Source of the DNA: Planctomycetota bacterium | Lineage (GTDB): Bacteria > Planctomycetota > Phycisphaerae > UBA1845 | DNA: 64,000 bases | Direction: 5' to 3' | Assembly (NCBI GenBank): GCA_030616775.1 | Contig: JAUWWQ010000013.1 | Span: forward strand, 1 to 64,000 | In this document: piece after piece, positions 15,917 to 24,919 of the stretch | Layout of the letters: every line of letters begins with the position of its first letter | Position numbering within the stretch: position 1 is the stretch's first letter | Translations under genes and position numbers: made by a program | The notes under the pieces: generated by a model | The model's input: only the letters and a program-made list of their open reading frames with translations | The model's database searches: none | Told to the model about the DNA's origin: nothing

Positions 15917-16666
15917 TCACAACCACCCGTATGCTTCCAACCCTTCCTGGACGCCCTCGGCGTAGAAAGCGCGTGCGTGGTAGACGTTAGGAGCCCGAAA
16001 GCCCTTGAGCTCCTCTTCGGCGTTACCTACAGCAATGCTGCGAAAACCGAGTTCGGGACGCATCATGTCCAGATCGTTGCCTGAATCTCCACTGGTAATA
16101 ACGTTATCGGGTCCCAAGCCATAGTGTCGGGCTACGAACCGCACAGCCTCACCCTTACCGGAGCGAATGGGCAGCAGGTCCAGGAATCTACCCGCGGAGT
16201 ACACAACCTTCGCTCGAATGCCCGCTTGCTCGAGCCGACCGTGGATTTCCGCCAGACGCTCTTCGACGTTTTCCTCGAGGTAGTGGCTACTCTTGAAGGG
16301 CGACTGCCACTGCTCGTCCTGCATCCGCGTTTCCGGAATCGAACGGATGATAACCTCGACGGCGTTCTTATCCCAATCCTCAGCGATGGTCTTGTGCCAG
16401 GTAGGGTCCAGGTAATATGCGCCACGGTCCCAGAAATACACGTCCGTGCCGACCATACAAATGCACGCGTCCGAACGGTCGGATGCCGATAAACCGGTCT
16501 GCTGCTTCTCGGCGTAGAAGTCCTGGATCGATTGTAGGTGCCGACCGGTGGAGAAGGCCACCAGGATGCCGTGGGTCTGCAAAGTAGCCCACAATCTGAG
16601 CATCGCCTGGTCGTCGCCGATAAAAGTACCGTCCAGGTCCGTGGCGAGCAATCGCTTTGCCGGCAT
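15917..16666 (-). CDS. HAD-family sucrose-phosphate phosphatase-like enzyme
   Basis: I chose the ATG at 16666, which follows GAGGAG and gives the short N-terminus MPAKRLLATDLDGTF usual for the family. Asp10 and Asp12 of DLDGT are the nucleophile and acid; STGRH is the loop after motif II; a Lys in RSGKGEA is motif III; GDSGNDLDM is motif IV. The small cap of the Cof/S6PP type lies between motifs II and III. These HAD enzymes remove phosphate from sucrose-6-phosphate. The gene precedes the GT4-HIT gene in the same direction, so synthase and phosphatase are made together, as in other sucrose pathways. A related role on glucosylglycerol or mannosyl phosphate cannot be excluded. Confidence 0.85.
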   Translation of the reverse strand: MPAKRLLATDLDGTFIGDDQAMLRLWATLQTHGILVAFSTGRHLQSIQDFYAEKQQTGLSASDRSDACICMVGTDVYFWDRGAYYLDPTWHKTIAEDWDKNAVEVIIRSIPETRMQDEQWQSPFKSSHYLEENVEERLAEIHGRLEQAGIRAKVVYSAGRFLDLLPIRSGKGEAVRFVARHYGLGPDNVITSGDSGNDLDMMRPELGFRSIAVGNAEEELKGFRAPNVYHARAFYAEGVQEGLEAYGWL

Positions 16667-17047
16667 GTAACTCCTCGCCTTATTCGGTTGCGGCACAGCC
16701 CGGTCGTTGGCCGCAGGTCTCAGGTATAAGCTGCAATACAACAGGTAATGGTGACAACAGCTTCTTCCAGCTTGGGCCCGGTCATACCCGACCGGATCGC
16801 CGGCCCAAGGGGCTGCAAATCATAGGCAGAATCGGACGCCCGGGCAAAGGTCTCCCAGGCCGACGTTGATCCCGCCTGTCACCTGAACATCGCCTTGGAT
16901 GACTATCGCGAGACAATCGACGGCCGCCTTGTCGTAAGCGGCGGGTAGCGAGCGCAGGCCTGGGTCTGTAGGATGTGGCTGCGAGTAAAGAACGTGGCGC
17001 AACCATTCTATTCAGACCGGGGTGGGAATAAGGCGAGAGGCTTGATC
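16667..17047. other. Divergent promoter region between the phosphatase and the sugar importer
   Basis: This 381-base gap lies between genes transcribed away from each other, so both promoters should be here. I see no gene, no regulator gene and no obvious operator. Confidence 0.35.
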
Positions 17048-18349
17048 GTGCCGAGCGCCTTGATGCGACGCTTTACGGTACCGGCAGCCTTCGTAGCCGG
17101 TACCGTCCTGGTATCCACGATCGCCCAGTGCAATCGCCAATCGGGATCTACCGGCGCCCGAGTCATTATGGTCTGGGCGCATCATGGGCAAGAGCGCGAG
17201 AACGCCGCCATGCGGCGCATTGCCGAGGCGTTCAACGAGCGTCACCGGGATCAGCAGATACGCATCGACATTAGCTTCTTTCCTGACCGCCAGTACGCGG
17301 ACAAGGTCTCGATTGCATCGGCCTCGGCTTCTCTGCCGGATGTGCTCGACATCGATGGCCCGTACGTCGGCCCCTGGGCGGCGGAAGGAGTGCTGCAACC
17401 CCTCGGTTACCTGGTGAGCGAGAAGCTCAGGACTGACATGCTCCCGTCACTACTGGAACAGGGGACTTATGATGGGAAGCTTTACGCGCTCGGCGCATTT
17501 GAGTCCGCCCTGGTCGTTTACTACAACCGTGACATAATCGAAAATGCCGGCCTGGACCCGCCCGATCGTCTTGCAGGCGCATGGACCTGGAGTGAATTCG
17601 TCGAGGCGCTTATGCGAGTCAAGCCCCACGTTACGATTCCTCTCTCGCTACACATGGACGATCACAGCGACGAGTGGTTTACGTACGCATTCTCGCCTCT
17701 GATCTGGTCCAACGGCGGTGGCCTGATCGATCCTGACTCCGGGAACGTGCTCGGTGTATTGGATTCCAGGCCGACAATCGAAGCCGTCAGACGCTGGCAG
17801 CGGTTGTTTGAGAAGGGGCTGGCTCAGGGCACATCGACAAACCCGAATCCATTCGCGGCGGGCTTGGCTGCCTTTGATTGGACCGGTCACTGGATGCTTC
17901 CGGGCTTCGAGCAGACCACGGCACTTCGATTCGGAGTCATGCCGCTTCCTTCCATGGGGGACAAGCCGGTCTGTGCTTCAGGCAGTTGGTGCTGGGGTAT
18001 CTCACGAGACTGTAGGGACCGGTCGTTGGCGTGGCAGGCAATCCGCTGGTTTCTGGATCCGGCCCAAGGTATTCGACCGATTGTGCAGGCCAACGGGGCG
18101 GTTCCCGGTCGGCGCAGCGCATTTGAGTATTTCCCCGAGTATGACAGAATGCCGCGTCGGCTGTTCCGTGAGCAGCTCGAAGGCGGTGCCCATCCCCGGC
18201 CGCGGACCCCGGTGTACCTGTCGTTGACCAGCGCACTTGCGAGGGCCTTGCGCGATATTGCGCTCGGCGCCGACGTGGAACGTACATTGCGCCGTGCCGC
18301 CGAGTCGGTCCAGCGAGTTGCGGATCGTCAAGGCCGACGCGGAGGATGA
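17048..18349 (+). CDS. ABC transporter sugar-binding protein
   Basis: The product belongs to the extracellular solute-binding family 1 (MalE/UgpB type). It has an N-terminal hydrophobic segment (PAAFVAGTVLVSTIAQC) that looks like a lipoprotein signal, although IAQC is a poor lipobox. The core shows VIMVWAHHGQERENAAMRRI, PDVLDIDGPYVGPWAAEGVL and YDGKLYALGAFESALVVYYN, the classic sugar-binding pattern with aromatic stacking residues, and later WTWSEFVEAL. I prefer the GTG at 17048, which has GAGAGG upstream; an ATG at 17063 is the alternative. It is followed by two permease genes, giving a three-gene importer operon. In this locus the ligand could be sucrose or another compatible sugar, but the sequence cannot prove it. 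Confidence 0.9.
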   Translation: MPSALMRRFTVPAAFVAGTVLVSTIAQCNRQSGSTGARVIMVWAHHGQERENAAMRRIAEAFNERHRDQQIRIDISFFPDRQYADKVSIASASASLPDVLDIDGPYVGPWAAEGVLQPLGYLVSEKLRTDMLPSLLEQGTYDGKLYALGAFESALVVYYNRDIIENAGLDPPDRLAGAWTWSEFVEALMRVKPHVTIPLSLHMDDHSDEWFTYAFSPLIWSNGGGLIDPDSGNVLGVLDSRPTIEAVRRWQRLFEKGLAQGTSTNPNPFAAGLAAFDWTGHWMLPGFEQTTALRFGVMPLPSMGDKPVCASGSWCWGISRDCRDRSLAWQAIRWFLDPAQGIRPIVQANGAVPGRRSAFEYFPEYDRMPRRLFREQLEGGAHPRPRTPVYLSLTSALARALRDIALGADVERTLRRAAESVQRVADRQGRRGG

Positions 18350-18364
18350 TGCAGGGAGGTTGCC

Positions 18365-19252
18365 GTGGCCCGTCGAGAGATGCTCACGGCCTACATGTTT
18401 GTGGCTCCGGCCATTCTTATGATTGCGGCGTTTGTCCTTTGGCCGGCCGTCATCACGTTCCACACCAGTCTGCACAGGACCACACTGACCGACCCGGGAC
18501 CGGGCGAGTACTGTGGAGTCGAGAACTACCGCGCCGTGATGAGCGACCCTGAGTTTCGTCGCAGCGCCATAAACACGATCGTCTTTACGGTACTGGTCGT
18601 TCCTGCTCAGACGGTTCTGGCGCTGCTCCTTGCCCAATGGACCAACGGACCGGGTTGGGCGAGCCGCTCACTGAGACTCGCCGTCCTGATCCCCACGATG
18701 ATTTCACTTACCGTACTGAGCGTTCTGTGGAAGTTGCTTTATGAGCCGGTTTCGGCGACCGGCTCGGGTTTGTTTAACGGGATACTCACCAGCCTGCACC
18801 TGCCGCCGCAGCCGTTCCTGACCAGCCCCCGACAGGCGATGCCGGCCATTGTGGTGATGAGCATATGGCAGGGAGTGGGTTTCCAGATGATGATCTTTCT
18901 GTGCGCCTTGCAGCAGATTCCCGCGCAGCTCCGTGAGGCGGCGTTGCTCGACGGGGCCGGTCGATGGCGTCGATTCTGCCACGTGACCCTGCCGGGGATC
19001 GCTCCAACGGCTGCATTCGTCGTCATGATGACGACCATCTTCGCGTTGAAGCTGTTCGTTCAGCCTTTCCTGATGACCAGAGGCGGCCCGCAAGGATCCA
19101 CCCTGTCGATAGTGCAGTTCATCTATGAAACAACCTTCTTCAGGCGTGATCTCGGTCTGGCCTGTGCGGCCGGTGCGGTCTTCTTCGTAGGCGTGTCCAC
19201 GATCGCCGTCGTTTTACGGCGGATGCTCAGAGCCGCGGAGTGCTTACGATGA
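18365..19252 (+). CDS. ABC sugar transporter permease (MalF/UgpA type)
   Basis: The 295-residue inner-membrane protein begins with GTG after a GGGAGG ribosome site and has six predicted helices. The EAA loop that contacts the ATPase is clear (EAALLDGAGRWRRFCHVTLP, residues about 196-215), with the conserved Gly and Pro. Features such as MFVAPAILMIAAFVLWP and SLHRTTL at the start are typical of MalF/UgpA subunits. It lies 15 bases after the binding-protein gene and overlaps the next permease gene by an ATGA, so all three are one operon. Confidence 0.93.
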   Translation: MARREMLTAYMFVAPAILMIAAFVLWPAVITFHTSLHRTTLTDPGPGEYCGVENYRAVMSDPEFRRSAINTIVFTVLVVPAQTVLALLLAQWTNGPGWASRSLRLAVLIPTMISLTVLSVLWKLLYEPVSATGSGLFNGILTSLHLPPQPFLTSPRQAMPAIVVMSIWQGVGFQMMIFLCALQQIPAQLREAALLDGAGRWRRFCHVTLPGIAPTAAFVVMMTTIFALKLFVQPFLMTRGGPQGSTLSIVQFIYETTFFRRDLGLACAAGAVFFVGVSTIAVVLRRMLRAAECLR

Positions 19253-20109
19253 CAAGGTCCGGGCACACCGTGCGGGCACTGACGGCCTTGGCTGCTCTCT
19301 TTGTCGGCGTTACCTTTCTCATACCTGTAATATGGATGTTTGCTGCCTCGTTGAAGCCGGAGTCGGCGATCCATAGGGACGTTGGGGCGGTCCGCAGCTT
19401 CGTTCCCGCACCGCCGACGCTCGAGAATTACCGCGGCGCATTTCACCGGGGCGATGTCGGAATCACGTTGGTGAACACATTGATTGTGGTTACCGTGATC
19501 ACGCTGGGCGGGTTGCTGGTAAATGGGCCGGCCGCGTTTGCCTTCGCCAGAATGCGGTTTCGGGGCTGCGAACTGCTGTTCCTGCTCATAGTGACTACGA
19601 TCATTATCCCCTTGGAGCTGATCGTCATCCCGTTGTTCATGACCGTCCGGACGACACGCGGTCTGGTCGAGATCATCGGTGAGCGACCTTGGACCCTCGC
19701 CGCCCTGAGCATCCCGTTTATGGCCAAGGCCTTCAACATCTTCCTGCTCCGCCAGTACTTTCTGGCCCTGCCTCGATCCCTCGAAGAGGCGGCATTTATG
19801 GATGGGGTCGGCTGGTGGGGAGTCTACTGGCGGGTGGCTTTGCCCAACGCCAAGACCGCAATCACAACCGTGATACTACTGGACTTCATCGTGCACTGGA
19901 ATGACTTTCTGTGGCCCTTGGTGATCTGCCAGGCCGCCAACACTCGCACAGTGCAGCTCGGTCTTGGTAACTTCTTTACGCAGCCGCCTATATCGTGGGG
20001 GGCCATTATGGCTTACGCAGTACTGGCTACGATACCGATGATGTTGATACTCGGCGTCGGTCAAAAGAGGATTGCGCAATCACTGGTCACTACTGGAATA
20101 CGGGAGTAG
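19249..20109 (+). CDS. ABC sugar transporter permease (MalG/UgpE type)
   Basis: This partner permease starts at the ATG at 19249, overlapping the previous stop as ATGA, with GGAG eight bases upstream; an in-frame GTG at 19240 lacks correct spacing. The product of about 286 residues has the MalG-type opening (IPVIWMFAASLKPESAI), six helices and the EAA loop (EEAAFMDGVGWWGVYWRVAL). The C-terminal block SWGAIMAYAVLATIPMM is typical of the family. No ATP-binding subunit gene (MsmK/UgpC type) is in the operon or window, so the transporter must borrow one encoded elsewhere, as is common for this class. Confidence 0.93.
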   Translation: MTRSGHTVRALTALAALFVGVTFLIPVIWMFAASLKPESAIHRDVGAVRSFVPAPPTLENYRGAFHRGDVGITLVNTLIVVTVITLGGLLVNGPAAFAFARMRFRGCELLFLLIVTTIIIPLELIVIPLFMTVRTTRGLVEIIGERPWTLAALSIPFMAKAFNIFLLRQYFLALPRSLEEAAFMDGVGWWGVYWRVALPNAKTAITTVILLDFIVHWNDFLWPLVICQAANTRTVQLGLGNFFTQPPISWGAIMAYAVLATIPMMLILGVGQKRIAQSLVTTGIRE

Positions 20110-20276
20110 TCTCGATCCCGGGCCAAGAGTTTTACCGGGCGTGCACTTCACCAGTTGGAAACCGGTGCCACAGGGGTCAATGGGATAGGCTCTAACAGCG
20201 GAGAAGTTGGACCCTTACTCCGAGACTTCTGTGCGTTCTGCGCGCATCTTTTGGCGGCGGCGTAGGCGTGGCTTGG

Positions 20277-20337
20277 GTAGCGGCCGGCGTCTCGCCGGCC
20301 GAGGGTCACGGCGGCCTGCGGGGACGCAGGCCGCTAC
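20277..20337. repeat. Compound palindromic repeat (GTAGCGGCC...GGCCGCTAC)
   Basis: The outer arms GTAGCGGCC and GGCCGCTAC pair with each other and enclose two inner hairpins, GCCGGCG-TCT-CGCCGGC and GGCCTGCG-GGGA-CGCAGGCC. The whole 61-base unit could fold as a cruciform. A shorter relative (GTAGCGGCTGGCGTCCCCGCCGGC) lies at 44656-44679, so this is a dispersed family. Confidence 0.65.
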
Positions 20338-20372
20338 TTGAGTCGCGGGCCCGCCCGCATTAGGAAGAGGTC

Positions 20373-21055
20373 GTGTGGACAATGGTGGATTCTTGGGAGA
20401 AAACAGTGGTTGGGATCGGCGAACTGCTGTGGGATTGCTTCGGCGAGCTTCGTCGTCCGGGGGGTGCTCCGGCGAATGTTGCCTTTCACGCCTCCCAGCT
20501 CGGCCTTAATGGTGTGATTTGTTCGCGCGTCGGGTCGGATGCCATGGGTGATGCACTGCTACAGCACTTGCGCGGCCAAGGGCTCGAGATACAGTACATT
20601 CAGCGTGACGGGGAACATCCCACTGGGAACGTGACTGTCGAGACCACGCGCGTTGACCAGCCCAGCTATCGGATCCACGAGAATGTAGCCTGGGACCACT
20701 TGGAGTTCGACAGCCGCTTATCCAACCTTTTTGAAAACGCGTCCGCAATATGCTACGGCACATTGGCGCAGCGATCATCGCAAAGTCGTAGTATCATCGC
20801 GCGGGCTCTGGGCGCGAGCCGAAGCGCTCTGCGGGTTTACGACGTCAATCTACGGCCGCCCTACTATACGCAGCAGACCATCGAGGCCTCCCTGCAACTG
20901 GCTGATGTCGTGAAGCTCAACATTGGCGAGGTAGCCGTTGTCGCACCCATGCTGGGACTTGATGCGGACGATGTGCAGGGTTTCAGCGACACACTTCGAA
21001 TGTCGTATGGAGTTGAGCTTGTCTGCATAACGCGCGGTAAGAACGGTTGCGTCGC
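20373..21055 (+). pseudogene. Fructokinase (PfkB family), 3' end lost
   Basis: The first 225 or so residues are a clear PfkB sugar kinase: VVGIGELLWDCFGE, the sugar-binding GGAPANVAFHASQLG, PTGNVTVET, YDVNLRPPYY and VKLNIGEV, ending with VCITRGKNGCVAM. At that point the fructokinase reading should continue toward the GAGDAF motif, which supplies the anion hole and catalytic Asp. Instead the DNA switches to IS66 transposase sequence in another frame, and the fructokinase frame runs on as nonsense to 21218. Without GAGD the enzyme cannot phosphorylate sugar. The start is GTG at 20373 after AGGAAGAGG; an ATG at 20382 is also possible. Before the lesion the gene converged on the glucosidase-like gene. 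Confidence 0.85.
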
Positions 21056-21351
21056 TATGGCGAGTACATCTTCACCTTCGTGGATTATCCCTACGTGCCT
21101 GCGGATAACAACTTCGGAGAAAGGCAGATCCGGCCAGCGGTCATCTTGCGGAAGAATCCCGACGCGTCGGGATCGAATCGTTCGGACCGCGGCGCGGCCA
21201 CCCAGGCCGTTCTCATGAGCGTGTATCGCACACTGCGTCTTCGCGGCCTCAACCAAACCAAAACCATCGCCGATGCCCTCAAGACCTACCTGACCACCGG
21301 GAAACTCCCGCAGTTACCCGAGTAAACCATTGCACATGGCTGACCTCTTAC
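21045..21351 (+). mobile_element. IS66-family remnant (transposase C-terminus and right end)
   Basis: Bases 21047-21325 encode the last 90 residues of an IS66 transposase: VDYPYVPADNNFGERQIRPA, VILRKNPDASG, SNRSDRGAATQAVLMSVYRT and TIADALKTYLTTGKLPQLPE. The E of NNFGERQIR is the last catalytic residue. The transposase stop is at 21323-21325, and the element seems to end at 21351: read inward from there the sequence begins GTAAGAGG, and IS66 inverted repeats begin GTAA. The left end and about four fifths of the transposase are missing. The remnant joins the fructokinase at about 21050 and the glucosidase-like gene at 21351/21352. Confidence 0.85.
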
Positions 21352-21854
21352 GATCGAGGAAAAAGGTCCGTCCAATCCGATGCCTCCGGGACCTCCAGCA
21401 ACCCGCAGTTATTCGAGTCGTGTGCCCGCAGCCATTTCATCGTCCGGTGAATCTTCCCGAAATAACGCTTGGCAAACTCCTCGTCACCGGTGACTCTCAC
21501 GTAGTTCCAGGCCGCTATGACAGTCCACAGGGCCCCGTCGATGCCGGCTATGTTCCCAATACCGCCATATTGTGGTTCACCCGTGTCGATGTCGACATAG
21601 TTGGGAAGATGACCATCACGAGATTGACTACCCAGGATCGTTTCCAACGAGCGGCGCGAACAGGCCGTAAGCTCCGCATCTCCCAACGGCAAGGACCACA
21701 TTCCGGTCATTGCGGAGTCGCGGGCCCAGACGCTCCCGTAGTTGCTGCCGGGATCGTCGTCGTGCTTGACGCTACAGGCGCTGAAGCCCCGCTGTGTAAC
21801 GTTCATACGGAGGACTTCCTTGGCTCTTTGGAATGCTTCGTCGAGGAGACTCAC
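21348..21854 (-). pseudogene. Invertase/amylo-glucosidase-like glycoside hydrolase, 3' end lost
   Basis: The 168 residues match the first third of an alpha/alpha-barrel glycoside hydrolase related to amylo-alpha-1,6-glucosidases and neutral invertases: GSNYGSVWARDSAMTGMWSL, SRDGHLPNYVD, GIDGALWTVIAAWNYVRVTG and LLEVPEASDWTDLFPRS. Relatives continue with a Tyr and several hundred further residues including the catalytic acid. Here the frame meets a TAA formed by the end of the IS66 remnant, so the protein is cut inside the barrel and is probably dead. The GTG start lies six bases after the stop of the sucrose-phosphate-synthase-like gene, so they were one operon. Confidence 0.8.
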
Positions 21855-21860
21855 GATCGC

Positions 21861-23204
21861 CTAGGTCGCCAATAAGGAGACTTCTTCCAACCAGGTCTCA
21901 CTGTCTGTCTCTCGCTCCTTGGCGCTGTCATGTTCAATGCTCACGCGCGACGGCAGACGTTCGATATGGCTGAGAATCTGCTGGGCGACGCCCGTCCAGG
22001 TAAAACGAGCCCGAGCCTTTTGCGAGCCGTACTTGGCTAGCTGTCCGGTGATCCGTGAATCCTGGAGCACGGCGCAAATCGCATGCCCGAACGCTTCAGG
22101 ATCGAAGGGATTCGCGTAAATGGCCTCCAGGCCCCAGATTAGCAACTCCCAAAGACCTCCCTCGGTGGTGATTACGGTAGGTGTCCCACAAGCCATCGCT
22201 TCAACGGCCGTCATGCCAAACGGCTCGTAACGGCTGCTCAGCGCGAACACGTCGGTGATCCGGTAATAGTCGGCCAGTTCCTCGTCGGAAATGTAATCCC
22301 GGAATATCACCCGGTCGGCCACACCGAGCTTGACCGCCAGCTCCTTGAGTTCGCCGATCTGCTCACGCTCCCGTGAGGTGGGCTCCGTGGAGCCCAAGGC
22401 CAAAAGCAGTCTGGCATCTTTGATCCGCTTGAACACGATGGGCATCGCCTGAATGAGCAGGTCGTACCCCTTATTGTGGGCCATCCGCCCCAGTGCAAGC
22501 ACCAGCCGTCCCTCCACCCCGATCTCCTGCTTCAGCGTCATTCTCGATGCTCGGGATACGGGAAAGAACCGCGTATCGTCGTAACCGGGTGGGACGACGT
22601 GAATCTTCTCTCGCGGCACGTCGTATTCCCCGTCGCACAGAATGTCACGTTGCTGTGATGTGGTTGCGATGAGCCCATCGCATTCGTCGTAGAGAACCTT
22701 TTCCTTGCGGATGCGCTTGCGGAAGTTGTAGTTGCGCTCGAGCTCCTCGGGATCGCCGTCCATGTTGTCTCGCTTCCACGAGCCGATGGAGTGCGGCGTA
22801 TGAAGGTGGGGAATGTTAAGCTTGTTGGCAAGCGACTGCCCGGCCAGGCCTGCGTCCCAATAGTGGCTGTTGATGAACGAGTAGCGCAGTCGTTTGGCTT
22901 CGATGAAGCGTCGCACGTTGGCCACCCACTCAGGGATGTGCTCGCACAGGGTCTCCTTGGGTATGAATCCCTTCCCGCCACATGGGAAGCGAAGCACGCG
23001 CACGCGCGGTGATACCTTCTCCGAGCGCGGCTGGTTCTCGAAGCGCCTGGTGAGGATGTCCACCTGATACCCCATACGGCCCAGGCACTTGCTCAGCTCC
23101 AGGACATATGCGACCTGACCACCGGTGTCGGGTTTACCCAATTCCGGTTCGGCCGCCACGTAGCCGTGTGTTGAGATCATCATTATGCGTTGTTTGACAG
23201 GCAC
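21861..23204 (-). CDS. Sucrose-phosphate-synthase-like glycosyltransferase (GT4)
   Basis: I start at the GTG at 23204, which lies six bases after a strong AAGGAGG; the frame extends to 23300 but without a site. The 447-residue product is a GT-B retaining enzyme: PDTGGQVAYVLELSKCL (donor-side glycine loop), NSHYWDAGLAGQSL, LHTPHSIGSWKRDNM, LGRMAHNKGYDLLI with Arg and Lys for the donor phosphates, and YEPFGMTAVEAMACGTPTV with the E-x7-E pair. These are the features of sucrose-phosphate and sucrose synthases, which use UDP- or ADP-glucose. It shares the start of a two-gene unit with the truncated glucosidase-like gene. It differs from the GT4-HIT protein, so the locus holds two such transferases. 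Confidence 0.88.
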   Translation of the reverse strand: MPVKQRIMMISTHGYVAAEPELGKPDTGGQVAYVLELSKCLGRMGYQVDILTRRFENQPRSEKVSPRVRVLRFPCGGKGFIPKETLCEHIPEWVANVRRFIEAKRLRYSFINSHYWDAGLAGQSLANKLNIPHLHTPHSIGSWKRDNMDGDPEELERNYNFRKRIRKEKVLYDECDGLIATTSQQRDILCDGEYDVPREKIHVVPPGYDDTRFFPVSRASRMTLKQEIGVEGRLVLALGRMAHNKGYDLLIQAMPIVFKRIKDARLLLALGSTEPTSREREQIGELKELAVKLGVADRVIFRDYISDEELADYYRITDVFALSSRYEPFGMTAVEAMACGTPTVITTEGGLWELLIWGLEAIYANPFDPEAFGHAICAVLQDSRITGQLAKYGSQKARARFTWTGVAQQILSHIERLPSRVSIEHDSAKERETDSETWLEEVSLLAT

Positions 23205-24291
23205 CACATACCTCCTTGTTGAACTGGCCGGCAGGCTACGGCTCATCAGATTCCTTGAAGCACCTGAATAAAGCCGATCGCTACATATCAGGAGCGGCAC
23301 CTTCCAAATGTACCGGCGTGACCTCGCGGCAAGACCAAAGGCATGCGCGATGTCACGATGAGACGACAGACGAAGATGCAGCCCTACAACTTGAGAGTCT
23401 ACACCCTCGGCGATCCGCTGGCAATACGTCAGGCTGAGAAAGGCGTCGACTTGTTCTGATCATCCCGGAAAAACGTGTAGAAGTGTGTGACATTCTTGAG
23501 CCAATGATGCGCTGTAGCCCGGCGTTACCTGCGTATCGCATAGAAAGACGGCTCAAAGCGCGTCGCGTTTGCAAGGGGCGCCAGGCCTTGGAATCCCTGA
23601 AAACGCATGCGCCTTAAAAATGGGATTTATCTTGGAAAGTTTTACTATACACGCGAGATGTCCATCGATTACAGTCCATGAATCTTGGCAGCCATCTGGG
23701 CGGTGCGTCAAAGCGTATTTCACAGGTTTGGGGGCTTAGGCATTTTCCCTACGTGGGGACATCCTCCCTGTGACTGATGCCTCGCTTCTTCGCCCCAGAT
23801 GCCGAACCACGCCCTCTACAAACCACGCCGTCAACTGACCCGTTCCCACCTCGGTTGAACCGAGACCACATTCAGTAAACCATGCCCGATCACCTGAGCA
23901 ACGCTTATGAGCCGACCTGCTTAAGGACAGACTGCTCGAAGGGTAAGCGCGCATCCAGGGGCTGAAAATCCATGCGACATTCGTTTCCCGACGTGGTCTT
24001 GGAGTTTCTGAGTTTTCCGCGCACGGGGGATCCATCCTTGGATCCCCGCCCCGTCGGTACCTTGTGCGGTGGGTGTTCCCAAAGAACGATCCGATTGGCT
24101 GTTCGGCCGGTGCTTTGCCTGATTGGCCCTGCGGGGTGACGATTCACGGCCAAGAGTCTGCACGGCCTCCCACTGACCGCTAATCGGCGCACTTTCTTGT
24201 GGCGACTGCGTGGGGTACGATTAGTGTTCCTGACCGGCGGATGGTTGGACCGACGACCACGCCACCGGCCGATGAGCACGAGGTGCCATTT
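23205..24291. other. 1.1 kb without a recognisable gene
   Basis: Open frames on both strands are short and lack family signatures. Visible items are a strong ribosome site and the presumed promoter of the synthase-like gene at the left, an AT-rich patch near 23610-23660, and a perfect nine-base inverted repeat GGGGATCCA-TCCT-TGGATCCCC at about 24025-24046. Such a gap in otherwise compact DNA may be a graveyard of a deleted gene or may hold an RNA gene I cannot see. Confidence 0.4.
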
Positions 24292-24792
24292 ATGATGCTC
24301 CGTATCATGGTTGTTGCGGCGTTGGGCCTGGCAGCGGCTCTGCAATTAGCTAGCTGCACGCCCAGCGAGCCTAACGAGCTGGACAAGCTCGGCACGGTCC
24401 GGCTGACGATTGGCGAACAGCCGTTTGCGCTATGGATCGCCGACGACGACCGGGAGCGGACCCGCGGCCTCATGTTCGTAACGGCCGAACAAATGGCTCC
24501 TTTACAGGACGGCACTCGGCGGGGAATGATCTTCGTGTTCGACCATGAGCACCGCATGAGCTTCTACATGAAGAACACGATCATCCCGCTGGACATCGCA
24601 TACCTCGATTCAGACGGCATAATCGTCGCAATTCATACCATGGTTCCTCTGGATGACCGATCCAACCAATACCCTTCCGGCTCGCCGGCCCGATACGCGA
24701 TCGAGGTCAATGCCAACGTGCTGGCCGATCTCGGCGTCGGTGCGGGCGATAACATTGAGATTCCCGTCTCGGCGTTAAAGGGCACACCCTAA
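24292..24792 (+). CDS. DUF192 lipoprotein
   Basis: The ATG at 24292 follows GAGG and gives a lipoprotein signal ending LQLASC (Cys20 or so), so the 166-residue product is anchored outside the inner membrane. The rest is a full DUF192 domain: LWIADDDRERTRGLMFV, GMIFVFDHEHRMSFYMKNTI, PLDIAYLDSDGIIVAIHTM and PARYAIEVNANVLADLGVGAGD. This is the normal order and length. The family is widespread, small, secreted and has no settled biochemical role; homologues near methylene-blue and metal-stress genes are known. The longer frame to 24199 would hide the signal peptide. Confidence 0.88.
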   Translation: MMLRIMVVAALGLAAALQLASCTPSEPNELDKLGTVRLTIGEQPFALWIADDDRERTRGLMFVTAEQMAPLQDGTRRGMIFVFDHEHRMSFYMKNTIIPLDIAYLDSDGIIVAIHTMVPLDDRSNQYPSGSPARYAIEVNANVLADLGVGAGDNIEIPVSALKGTP

Positions 24793-24807
24793 CCCGTCGA
24801 ATCTCCG

Positions 24808-24870
24808 ACTATCAGCGTTCAGTGATCAGCGGTCAGCAGTCACTCTCTGCTACGCGGCTGACAGTTGCCG
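24808..24870. repeat. TCAGC-type short repeats
   Basis: The stretch between the DUF192 and phosphatase genes repeats TCAGCG/TCAGTG/TCAGCGG/TCAGCAG and their complement GCTGAC several times. It looks like the same kind of intergenic simple-repeat decoration as the GATTG array at 44515-44621, but with a different unit. Confidence 0.4.
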
Positions 24871-24919
24871 GCGTATGCCTGACGCCTGAACGCGGATAGT
24901 TGCTCCCACAGGCCGCACT

